Shown here: positions 1 to 10,734 of the stretch, piece after piece
Layout: each line of letters opens with the position of its first letter
Numbering within the stretch: position 1 is the first letter of the stretch
Assembly: GCF_032854445.1 (NCBI RefSeq)
Contig: NC_088304.1
Location: forward strand, 17,275,850-17,339,849
Origin: Liolophura sinensis
Taxonomy: Eukaryota > Mollusca > Polyplacophora > Chitonida > Chitonidae
DNA length: 64,000 nt
Reading direction: 5' to 3'
Made by a program: the position numbers and the translations under genes
Notes under the pieces: generated by a model
The model's database searches: none
What the model saw: the letters and a program-made list of their open reading frames with translations, nothing else
Told to the model about the DNA's origin: nothing

Positions 1-2678
1 TCCTTCTGTTCTGTTCTCTTCATGTATCTATGTCCTTGTTTGTCAGCGAGAGATCTCTCAATGTCTCTTCTAACCCGCGCACGGCGTGAGCGTTGTCATC
101 CCTTTAGTGCTTGTTAAATAAGCCATTGTTATCCGTGGACACTTGTGCGTTGTTTTGGATTCCGTGTTCGCGAATCCCGCATCTGACACTGACGTTACTC
201 GACGCGAGTAGATCGATGCTCAGCTCAAACAGTATCAAGCCTAACGCCTCTCGGTGTAAATGTCTCCTTCAAGCCAAAAATCTTGTCGGAGTTTCTTGTT
301 GGACGACAGCCGTCGACTTTTTTCAACATGTCATTCTCAGCTAATGACCAATTACTCCGGGCTAATGGCAGTGTGGAGATCAGTGATTTCATATTTTCAA
401 TGTTTATGAAAGGACTAGGCAGTTAAAGCCATGGTATATTTTGTCCACCTAGTGCTGACCGTGTAGTATGGATTGAAGACGCATTAACAGCCGTTTGACA
501 AATCTGGGTATCTGGGAAAAAACATGACACGCAACTGAGTTTGACATTGTGCGATTGCAATGTATTCTACGATTTGAACGAAAGCGAACTGAAAACTATT
601 TAGATGTGAACTTGATTTTGGTAGTTTGATGTTGCAACCTACCGTTTTCCTTGGTCTATGTAACGTGGATGATTTGAAGGTATGACTTTTGAAATACCTC
701 TTAAGCTTCCAGTCTTATGGCATGGAATATATGGATAACAGCCCGTCTATAGCACTTTATAGCTGATGAACAATTACGTGGAGAGCAACTTTAACTTATA
801 ATGCAGAGCCTCAAGAGTCAATTTAGTCTGAAATGACACCGATGTAAACAACCTTTTGGGTCTTTAAGAAAAAGAGAATTTGTGAAGTCTGTCAAGATGT
901 ATACAGATTTGTGACAAAATGGCTTTGTTGCAAGTGAGTCGTTGCCGAGTTCTTTCTGTCACTGGTGTCATCTGTGAGTCGTTTAAATTTCACATGCCAT
1001 ATCGCATATAAGTCTTAATTTTGAAAACAGATCTCTGCATTGTTGACACAGAATGTGTGCTAAGTAAATAGCACGACCGTTACAGTTACCTTACAGTTAT
1101 ACATGTTCGATGGACAATGAGCTTTCTTTGCCACCACCCGCCTTTTTTCCCCTCTCTTGCTGAAGAAAACGCCAAATAAACACAACAAATGAATAAATGA
1201 TTTCTCCGTTTCATTTCATTGAGCTAAGCAATGAATCGCTTATTAGACAATTTTACCGTTCCAGCCATTTAGCCATAATTAACTGTTTATAATGGACTGA
1301 CCCCATGCCTAATCAATTCAACTGGACGAATCATGCTGGTGAACCAATGCCCGTTTTCTTAATTATCGTATTTACGTAACACAGTCGCATTGTTAAATGG
1401 TTTTAGCCTCGTCGAATGTATCCATTTGGTTGTGTAATGAATTTTACTATTGTATGGTGTGGTTGCCAAACTTTATGCATCCACTTTCCCTCTGAAATTC
1501 TCTGGAGACAGCTGGGCGATGGAGACGTTTGATCAAAAGGATGATTCTTGATGAGAATTCAATATACCACGTTCTTATCCCTAGTCGATTCCTTGTCATC
1601 TGCCGGTAGGATTGATCATGTTAGGAGGAACATCGATTTCTCGTTTTCTTTTGTTTCTGTGTAGTCTTCACGGTCACTCACTTAAGAAGTAGGTTCCCGC
1701 AATAAACAAAGCATTTCCAGTGAGTATAATTCCACTCCTTCCACTGCATCCCAACTCCCCATTGGTGTCCCCATTGGTCTTGTATAATACCAGACGATGT
1801 CACATTGACATGCTTAGAGCCTTGACAGCCTCCTAGGCCTCAAACTGCATGCCCAACAATTTTTTTTTTCCAAAATCTCCACAAGCTTTTTTTCTCAAAA
1901 ACTTCAGAGGCTTTTTTTTTCAAAAACTCCACTGACTTCTCATTCGTTTTGTCCAGGTGTTTTCTCTTTCCTGTGCCACACATCATTTGTCCATTTGGAT
2001 CTGTCCACGAGCTGTGGGCTCAAGGGGTCTGATGGCTCCCATAAGATCAGCTGAGCCCATGACAAGTAAATCGACGAACGTCAAACTCACACCGGATTAT
2101 CGAAAGTGTTCAAATGTCGGGCTTGGACTAAAAACCACTTAATTCCTTCCCGGTAGACTGCATTATAAAGGCTTTCCATTGAATTCTCAGGACAAGGGAT
2201 GCTTCAGCTTAGAAATGTTCGCTGTTCTGCATGTCTGCGGCCTTGATTCTCTTTTGTTCTGGGCTTCTGTCGATACAGTTTGTTTCAGCATGGCTGTGTT
2301 TTATCTCCTTATGATGTCGGTATCGGCAAAGAATCAGTGCGGTTGGAGATTACTTTCAGGTGTTTGAAAACCTGTTCCTTGTTCTATTCTCAGTACTTCT
2401 GTATTTTATTTTTTCCACTTCTAGTTCGCCGTTAGAAGTAAGGCGAGATTTTGGGCGAGAGGTGGCAAAGTTTCGTTGTCGGTGTCTGTGTCCCGGTAGG
2501 CGTTTTTATTAAGGTCACCAATTCCGTTTATGAAGTTCCAGAGTGAGCTTAGTTTTCTTTTCTGAATGGGAATGCTGTGAAGATGAAGACCTCTACTAGA
2601 CCAGTTCCAGTGAATTTAGCCTCGTTGTAAGGTTTTATGTTTAGGTAAAATAGTCTCCCTACTTCTCCAGGAAGCTTA
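1..2678. other. No gene recognised
   Basis: AT-rich sequence with only short chance frames. No splice-consistent exon, RNA gene or repeat besides the T-run tandem at 1861. It could include 5' flank or untranslated exons of a neighbouring gene, which cannot be seen without transcripts. Confidence 0.5.
1861..1946. repeat. T-run tandem, about three copies
   Basis: Three imperfect copies of a unit with a T8-T10 run followed by CAAAAACTCCAC-type sequence, period about 30 bp. Confidence 0.6.
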
Positions 2679-2704
2679 ATGGATATGGAGGAATATATAT
2701 GTTA

Positions 2705-3025
2705 TATTTGTCCAGATCCCGCTATCTCTCTATCTCCCTGTCTGCTCCTTCGCTCTCTCCCTTCCCCTTTACTATTCCCTTTCGCTCTCTCCCTTCTGCT
2801 TCGCTGTCTTTCTTTTCGCTCTCTCCCTTCATCTGTCTTTCCCTTTCTTTTCGCTCCCTCTCCCTCCTGCTTCGCTGTCTTTCCATTTCTTTTCGCTCTC
2901 TCCCTTCTGCTTCGATGTCTTTACCTTTCTTTTCGCTCCCTCTCCCTTCTGCTTCGCTGTCTTTCCTTTCTTTTCGCTCTCTTCTCTTCTCCTTTGCTGT
3001 CTCTCTTCTCCTTTGCTCTTCACTT
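2705..3025. repeat. CT-rich degenerate tandem repeat
   Basis: A pyrimidine-rich tract made of imperfect units such as CTTTCTTTTCGCTCTCTCCC and TTCTGCTTCGCTGT. Overlapping Ser/Leu/Phe-rich frames (and Lys/Glu-rich on the other strand) are compositional and not real proteins. Confidence 0.85.
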
Positions 3026-3382
3026 CCTTGATCTTTCTAGCGTGCACCTATACAATGAACAGAACACGGCTTTAGTTCCATCGGCCATCGCGCTTTTCAT
3101 TGTTTTCTTATTAAACTAAGTTATTCTGAATACATGGAATGAAAGAGACCAAACAGCCCCTGCTCTTTCTGTTTTCCTGAGTTTGCTATTGTTACTCCAG
3201 CTGATGATATTTTCATTTGATGTAGTTGATAGAGAAGAGGCATTTAGAGAAGTTTTGAATATGAATATTTTGACTGTCAACCCGTTTGCTAGTGATATAT
3301 GAATAAAGGATTTATGCATGCCAGCTATGATTGTTAGAACACAGATTCACAAATTGCAAAACCAAGAGAGTTTAATGTTATC

Positions 3383-3398
3383 AGCTTTCATTCCTATC

Positions 3399-3472
<74 letters not shown>

Positions 3473-3488
3473 GATAGGAATGAAAGCT
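3383..3488. repeat. (AT)n microsatellite flanked by inverted arms
   Basis: (AT) run from about 3402 to 3469, with AGCTTTCATTCCTATCCTC on its left and the near-perfect reverse complement GAAGATAGGAATGAAAGCT on its right. The whole 106 bp could fold into one hairpin. Confidence 0.9.
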
Positions 3489-3788
3489 TGTATAAAATCT
3501 TGTATAAATGATCATTCACTTATGGATCATTCCACAGCTGTTTTACGTTTTACGCCGTGAGCATTTACACTTCAGTTCTGATTATAATCTCTCTCTTTTT
3601 TCTCTAAAATACTCTTGAGTTGTAATGTAACATTATATACTGGAAAAAATAACTTCAGGCTTGAAAAACATAGTATATGCATGCAACCAGTATGATTAGC
3701 TTTTGGAATGTTCCACTGACCTCGTTTTTTCAGCTCAAATTCCCGAATGGGCGAATATTTTCATTTCAATCCCTTTATCTATCGCTCT

Positions 3789-3881
3789 CCCGGTTTCTCC
3801 CACCATAATGCTGTCCGCCGTCGTATAAGTGAAATATTCTTGAGTGAGGCGTAAAACACCAATCAAATAAATAAATAAATC
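3789..3881 (+). mobile_element. 5'-truncated SINE tail with 12-bp target duplication
   Basis: The 3' end of the tRNA-derived SINE (CACCATAATGCTG, GTAAAACACCAATCAAATAA) with an (AAAT)n tail. It is flanked by perfect ATCTATCGCTCT at 3777-3788 and 3882-3893. Confidence 0.85.
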
Positions 3882-3893
3882 ATCTATCGCTCT

Positions 3894-6364
3894 AAAATGC
3901 CGCGAACAAAAGATGTAAATAAACAAGGGATAAAAGAATGAGGGGGGGGGGGGGGGGGGGAGGACGCGGAAAGCTACACATTTTGATATTTGACAGTATT
4001 ATAATTGAAAAACCTTGCGGATTCCCGAAACGGTTGGGGCTGAATGACAAACGCAGTATTCACGGAGCTTTTTTACGACACGGCCACTATAAAATTTAAA
4101 GGGTAGCTGCGAGCAGTCGAAATGAAACAAGTTTGTGGGGGCACTGTAGCTGCCTACTTACTTACACGACACTGTTGACAGCTTCTATGTATAATGCTTG
4201 AAACGCAAGACTGTAGACTTTTCAGAACATTTCAAACAACTGAATCTCTTTCTTTACAGAAAAGAGACACATGGCTACCATATCCGGTGATTGGTACTGG
4301 CGATTAATTTAAAATGTGTGTTTTTGTTTCGTGGGGGAAGTGGAGGACTAGTATTGTTTGTCTATCGTGCGATGTTTAAAGAGTCCAGTTGATAACTCTT
4401 ATGTGGCTAGACGAACATATACAATAACAATGTTTCACTCATACGACGGTGATCAGCATTATGGTGAGAAGAACCAGGATAGAGCCCTCGGGAAACCCAC
4501 GGCTTTCCGGAGGTTGCTGACAGACCTGCCCATAATGTACGTAAAAGGCTGATTTGAGTTTCCACCTGATGTTCACAACAAAGCTTTTCATTTCACAGTA
4601 CTTGGTGCACATCATGCCCGAAGCGATTTGTTGCTTCCGTCTCGTATTTCTTAGGTTGGTGATTTTATGTCGCCATAAAATATCTCAGCGGATTACATCA
4701 GTTTGTAGAGTGCACCTGCTTCCTATCTGTTCCGTCATCTTGCCATTAGTTATCTGCATCTAACTCAACCTCTGGCTCGTTTTGGTAGCAAGCTCAAGAG
4801 TGAGCCATACATATTACCTGCCATTGAGATATGCATGGGTTGTAATTTTCATTCTTATGTAAATCGTAATTTTCCTGCCAATTACATAGGCCTGGACAGA
4901 CCACCTTGATATCACCTTGAGTTTTTTTTTATGTTGTATTCCGAGAAGTATCGCGAGATATTGATACTATTGGGCACTTTTTAGAGATAAAAAACGTGGA
5001 TAGCAAACATGATAACTGTCGCCAAAGCGCTTTCATGTGCCACACGGTGAGGTGACGTGGCACAACACGGGCGATCATTAACCCTGTAACATTGTCCTCG
5101 CCAGGTCCCCTTCAGGCTGTCCTGTTTAATCCTTTCTTGTCATATCAACTCGCAACTGTGCGGATTGTTGAATCCAGTCCAAATTGCTTTGAGACGAAGT
5201 ACGCAGCGTGGCTCTGACAGTAGCCTCTCAGATAGACTCCATGAATTATGGCGAAAACGTGTATCGCTTTACCCGATTGGCAAATCTTTTCTGTGAGAAC
5301 TTCACCCGTGTTACAGCCAAGAACACAGGCCAGTGCCGCGCCGATCATTTTATTACAAGTTTACCACTTGGCATTCACCAGACGTGTTCAGACTAAACAG
5401 ATTGGCATCAGCGTCTTGGCAGAGTCACGGGAGGACTACAGGTCCGTCTGAAAATCCATGACGAAGGGAAAGATATGGCGATTTACACTGTTACAAGGCC
5501 TCGAGTTTTGAATAACAGAACGAATTTTGTATTGGGTGATAAATTACATTTCCTTCACATTTGATGCGTAAGTTCTCTCCATGGTATCGAATAAAGACAC
5601 TTGTGTTCACCGGCATGTCTTTGAGACTGTCTGAGAAAGTGTGTGGGCGGCTATTGTAAATGTCCGGCCCTGCTATTTTGTGGTTGACCATGATAGTTAC
5701 AGCTATTGCACTTAACTGCATAGTATATGAGGTTGAATATCAGTATTTAATTCTTAAGGAGCCTCTGTTCCTTGCATGCCGCACGTCTTAAAACGTTACA
5801 GCTATGTGTACAACATGTTTTCTGCAGTATCGATGAAATATTAAGGTACATGAAGGGCGTTGAGAAATATTTGTCTCGACTTGTTTCTGTCGATTTTCTT
5901 TTCAGCTTAACTGTATACGGCTTATTAAAGTTAAAGTTTAAATAGCTCATGTATGCCTTCACGCCCCACGCTACGTTTTGCGGGTTGTCGTTCGCCTTTG
6001 ACTTAAGTTATGTCACTGGTATGCAAACTCCTGTTATCAATATATTTTGTTTTAACGCAGATTATGTTGTTCAGTGTTAAGTATCAGGCTGCAGAATTTC
6101 TGTGTCTCCAAGGACACCAATCCAAAAGTTAGATGTTTGGTGTGAATTGTACTCTTAGAAATTGTCTCCCTATTGATGTAAGGTAATACAGTGAAGCACA
6201 CGTTTACTGAACACAGGTGGACTGTCACAGTGTGTACGAGCACCACCAAACAGTATTGTCTGTGTTGCCATCAGGTGTGGATCTTACATTAGACCCTTCG
6301 CATAACCTGTCGGCAGCGTGCAACACCTATAGGTGTTATCGGACTCTTATTTCCCCAATATGCA
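3894..6364. other. No gene recognised
   Basis: Contains a G19 run at about 3942, a SINE fragment at 4431-4540 and otherwise plain AT-rich sequence. The overlapping frames at 5145-5450 show no family resemblance. Confidence 0.5.
4431..4540 (-). mobile_element. SINE fragment
   Basis: An internal part of the same SINE in reverse orientation: TTTCACTCATACGACGGTGA, CAGCATTATGG, GGGAAACCCACGGC. Both ends are diverged. Confidence 0.7.
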
Positions 6365-6511
6365 CCTGGGCCCAGTTTCACAAAGATGATGTAATTGTGC
6401 GATATCGCACATATAGGACAATGGTACGTTAGCATTGACATACAAAATATCGCACGACAAATGTACGATAAAAAAAACTGTCGTACGCTGCTTTGTGAAA
6501 CTGGGCCCAGG
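6365..6511. mobile_element. MITE-like palindromic element
   Basis: 147 bp bounded by perfect 21-bp inverted repeats beginning CCTGGGCCCAGTTTCAC and ending GTGAAACTGGGCCCAGG. The interior is weakly self-complementary (TGTGCGATATCGCAC, TCGTACG). It has no coding capacity, and I could not identify an unambiguous target duplication. Confidence 0.75.
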
Positions 6512-7634
6512 TCCTGGTTCCAGTTCAAAGCACAGGAAAACGGAAGGAAATGTGTTAAACTAAAACAACGGCGTCAGTCAGAAAAAATTTGTATCTGATT
6601 ACATATAACGGTTGAAGTGCGCCCACTTCCATTTTTACATCAGTGAATGTTTAGTTTTAACAGTCAATCTTTGCTTTAATGGAATGAAATATTATGGGCA
6701 AAATACCGAGAAAAAAACTATTTTTTTTTAGACGAAAAAAAATCTTATGTGGAGCTTGGCTGTTATGTCCTGATGTAATCTTCAATTTGCTTTATCACGT
6801 CGGCTTTGCTTGTATGCTTAGGGTACGGAATGTATGGCGATGATCTTAGTAACAAGCATGCCGAATCTATTATATAACTTCTGTGTGACTTGGTACGCAT
6901 ATTTGGATGTGTATATTTAAATGCATTGGGAAGTCTTGTAGATGAATTACAATGCTTTTAGGTGCTGCTCTCTATATTAAATATACTTTATAGCAGGTCT
7001 GGACCAGTCCATGTTTCATTTATAACATTAGGGTTATGGAGCACTTTGTGCCGTGGCACAAATGGACCTATATGAGCTTTTATTATAGATGAGTGCGCTA
7101 CTCTGCCCAACAGCAATGCCATGAAACAGGTTTGCTGTTGCCTCTTACCGCTGACGCTGTCACTTTTTAACACCTCAGTTTTGTTACTTTCAGAACCGAC
7201 GAGTCTGGCGACTGAAGAGAGGCAATCATTAGAAGATTCCACACCTTTTCACGGACCAATTGGCATCCCCGTGACCGTAGCAATCGGATTCTTGTCGCCA
7301 CTAAACCAATTACAACCGCGAAGAGACATCGGCCAGGCGTGAATCATTACCAGAGAGTGATCCTGTGCGAATCGGTCCATCCTCTTCCCTGTCTCTCCGA
7401 TGGAATTAACCGTACTGAGTTCCACACCAACGCAACGGCAGCGATGGATGATAATGTAAGAAGGTGGCGACCTTTGACGACAGATTCTCTATTCATGGAA
7501 AGCCCTGTCTATTTATATTGTGTGTGCTATTCTCACTGGTCTCCCATGTGTAAAGTGATGCTGTACTTGATGCGTTGCATGTCTGTCAGCTTATGATATC
7601 CTCCAATCAGGTTGATTTCGTCCCATTGCCTGAG
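6512..7634. other. Upstream region of TPST
   Basis: Likely holds the TPST 5'UTR or an upstream intron. No TATA box stands out. The open frames at 7121-7600 do not match any protein I know. Confidence 0.4.
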
Positions 7635-8455
7635 ATGTTAGGTCACAAGAACTCTGCTAGGAGGACTGCGTTTTATGCTGTCTTCCTAGTTCTGGCCACG
7701 CTCTACGTCTACTCCAAATTGATGCCTTGCCCGAAACTTCAGATGGTGCCCCGAGAGCCCCAACAGTATCTGTACGACCAGGAGAGCAATACCACGATAC
7801 CGTATGACAAAAACATGCCACTCATATTTATAGGTGGAATGCCGCGAAGTGGAACGACACTTATGAGGGTGCTTCTGGACACACACCCTGAGGTGCGCTG
7901 TGGAGAAGAGACTCGAGTCATCCCTCGAATCCTAGGCATGAGGACCCAGTGGGAACGAGCTCCCACGGAAAAACGGCGTCTACGCGAGGCTGGCATCACT
8001 GACGACGTCCTCGACGCAGCTGTCACTTCCTTTATTCTGGAAATCATTGCAAAGCATGGCGACGCTGCCCCAAGGCTGTGCAACAAGGACCCGTTCACCC
8101 TAAAATCTAGTTTATATCTGAGTCGCCTTTTCCCCCAGTCAAAGTACATTCTGATGGTTCGTGATGGACGAGCCGTAGTGCATTCCATTATCACTAGAAA
8201 AGTGACCATCACCGGGTTTGATCTGAAGGACTATCGCAGTTGCATGAAAAAGTGGAACACGGCGATGGAAGTGATGTACGCACAGTGTATCCGCATTGGA
8301 GGTAGCAGATGTATGCCTGTCTACTACGAACAGTTAGTGTTGCACCCGGAGTTATGGCTCAAGCGGATTTTAGAGTTCTTGGGTCTACCCTGGGATGACA
8401 AGCTTCTGCACCACGAGGACTATGTGGGAAAGCCGGGAGGCATATCTTTGTCAAA
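7635..8455 (+). CDS. TPST: TPST coding exon 1
   Basis: This exon carries the signal anchor and nearly all catalytic motifs. It ends TCA-AA at a GTAAGTAC donor (from 8456), so the final lysine codon is split (phase 2). Reading through the donor meets TAA at once, which supports splicing here. A pyrimidine-rich stretch and CAG near 7608 could be the acceptor of a 5'UTR intron, but this is unproven. Confidence 0.95.
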
Positions 8456-10734
8456 GTAAGTACATAGAACATTTCTGCTTGTTTTTGTTCTGTATGACAT
8501 TTTTCTGGATTTGTCACCATTTTGCATCAGGAAGTTTAATTTTGCTGCTAATTAACTCTTTAATGTCAGGTACTTAATTCTAAGTTAAAGTGAAAGAATT
8601 TCTAATTTATCGAAGTCAAAGTCCGTCATTGGTATATACAGCAAATCATAAAACGACTTCCCAGTCGAGGTAGCAAAAGCCATTGCCAAAAGAACCTAAA
8701 AATCAGACCCTGAGATTACGAAGTGATCTTAGACTTAAGACAAAATTTCAAGTCACATTAAAATTGTTGTTTCTTATATTACAAGGTCAGAGTTTCGCTT
8801 GACATCGTACACTCTGAGTGAGTTATTGTACAACAAATTTGAACTAAAATAACGGAAAGAAACATACGATATTTAATTCTTGAAGTTTTCACCGCTTCGT
8901 GGTCCATGAGCCAGTTTACTAAGGAATATGTGAGAAATAATTATACAAACAGTAAATAAAGCTGACAACATGAAGAGAGTAGTAATCAAACGTCTTCAAG
9001 GATGAAACTGGGCATGAAACTGGTCTGAATGTTCTGTCGATATTTGTCAGTATTTGTCAGTTAAAATGGACGTTTTAGATCAATAATCACAAGGCCAGTC
9101 CTCAAAAGAACGTTCAACATTAACCACCAAACAACTAAGAAAGAATATAAAATACGGAATTAGGACGGAATCGTGCAAAGAGAAGCAGTCAACAGTTTTT
9201 AAAAATGATAAAAAAAGACACAAGGAGTGTTCTAGACAAATGAATTAAATCACTATCCAAATAGTGTATCATAAGGTGTCGGTGATCAAAGCAGGTATCT
9301 TAGTTGCACAATCTAATGTAACACGATTGTAATGTACGACTCCTAGCCCAGGGTAAGAGCAATTAGACGCAAATGTGAAGCAGATTGACAGAGCCTGTAC
9401 ACTCAGTATCCTTAATTGACTCACTAGTTTTTAAATGAAAAATTGAATTCATCACATTTTACACAGAGTCGATACCAAATGCCCTAAGGTGTGATATGTA
9501 TTCACCATGTGGAGAACCCTTTGGGTCCAAATAAGGATAATTTAAAAGAAACAAGGGTAATTTAAAATTTCATAATTTAAATTATTTCTTTTGTCATCCT
9601 AGTAGATATAATATATAACCTGAAGTTCCGTTAAAATCAAGGCTATTTGTTGTTCCCTTTAAATCCAATGAAGGTGGATAGATAATTATCTCAACATGGA
9701 ATTTCTCAGTAATATGGCAATTTTTTAAGGCTAATGAAAACCTCATGTACCAAATCGCATAGGCGCGCAAGACATTTGTGAATGAGCCTGACGAGTACAC
9801 AAAACAGCGCACAAATTCCAGATGTAAAAATGGATTCATTATTGAACTTACACTGTACCATGGCATTCTCTTGAATTCAGTTCCATGTTCACCTAGCCGT
9901 ATCCCATGGCTTCCCCTATTTCCTATCATACATATAGTGGTTAGCAGGTCGGGTCATCTAAAGACTTTAAAACTGCTGCCTCTCTTGAGACGTTAGAGCA
10001 AGGAAACAGGACTGGTTAGCCCGGTTTTAGTATAATTGTAACTAGGTGGGGTGTCAGCTATGTCATGTCGGGTGTCTTCGGCATGATACTTCAGTGGCAG
10101 CAGCACTTTGACGGCATGGACTCACCCCGCCAAAAGATGACATACATAGTGACTCCTCGTCGTCATATGACTGAAAAATTGTTCAGCATGACTTTAAACC
10201 CCAAGCATGCATACATACATACATACATACATACATACATACATACATAGTGGTTAGTTCAGTGTAATTAGCCTACGCCTGCGTGATCAGGGTTTACAGC
10301 CTGTCTGTGCATCCTGACAGTTTCCGTATTTGATCAATATTCGCCGTGATTTATTTGTCCTGTTCTGCTCTTCTTGTTTCAGAGTTGAGAAATCCACTGA
10401 CCAGGTCATCAAGCCGATCAATGTGGAGGCGTTGACGAAATGGGCTGAGGAGATTCCAGACGACGTCCGAAAAGACATGCCTTTTGTGGCTCCTATGCTG
10501 TCCCATCTGGGCTACGACCCAGACGCCTATCCTCCCAACTACGGCCAGCCAGACACTAAAGTGGCAGACAACACCTTACATATACAACAAAATAAAGACT
10601 ACTGGCGAAAACGGGAAATGTCCATAGCTAAGCAGAAAGATTTTAAAATGAGAAGTTTTAAGGAGGAATTAGATGAAATGAAGAAGCCGAATGCTGGTCC
10701 AGTTGACATACTACCGAAACACGAAGGTTCCTAG
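7635..10734 (+). CDS. TPST: Tyrosylprotein sulfotransferase (two coding exons, complete)
   Basis: Join 7635-8455 and 10383-10734, 390 aa, against about 370-377 in vertebrate TPST1/2. TPSTs transfer sulfate from PAPS to tyrosines of secreted and membrane proteins in the trans-Golgi. The protein has a short basic N-terminus and a hydrophobic signal anchor (about residues 11-29), as expected for a type II Golgi protein. Next come the 5'-phosphosulfate loop PRSGTTLMR (70-78), the GEETR block with the presumed catalytic Glu92, CNKDPF with Lys151, and the 3'-phosphate loop [11 protein letters not shown] (Arg176, Ser184). The [18 protein letters not shown] block spans the splice junction, and [13 protein letters not shown] lies near the C-terminus. 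The start at 7635 sits just before the anchor; an in-frame ATG 60 bp upstream would add 20 polar residues and is less likely. An N-glycosylation sequon lies at Asn52. The C-terminal tail of about 45 charged residues diverges from vertebrates. No AATAAA follows; an ATTAAA near 10930 is the only nearby candidate poly(A) signal. Confidence 0.95.
8456..10382 (+). other. TPST: TPST intron
   Basis: A 1.93 kb GT-AG intron, with donor GTAAGT and acceptor preceded by the pyrimidine-rich TTCTTGTTTCAG. It contains AT-rich sequence and a short SINE-tail insertion ending in (CATA)n at about 10152-10250. No other gene was seen in it. Confidence 0.9.
10152..10250 (+). mobile_element. Repeat tail fragment with (CATA)n end in TPST intron
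   Basis: Contains CGTCATATGACTGAAAAATT and TTTAAACCCCAAGCATG, then about ten CATA repeats. ACATACATAGTG before it and after the tail suggests a target duplication. Confidence 0.7.
10383..10734 (+). CDS. TPST: TPST coding exon 2 (C-terminus)
   Basis: The first base completes the split Lys codon, then [17 protein letters not shown] continues the family sequence without a gap. The exon includes the conserved [19 protein letters not shown] region and ends at TAG 10732-10734. The last third (after [12 protein letters not shown]) is lysine/glutamate-rich and longer than the vertebrate tail. Confidence 0.95.

Noticed and set aside
2679-3119. 146-codon Ser/Leu/Phe-rich frame
   Set aside because: Encoded by a CT-rich degenerate tandem repeat; overlapping frames and the reverse strand are equally open.
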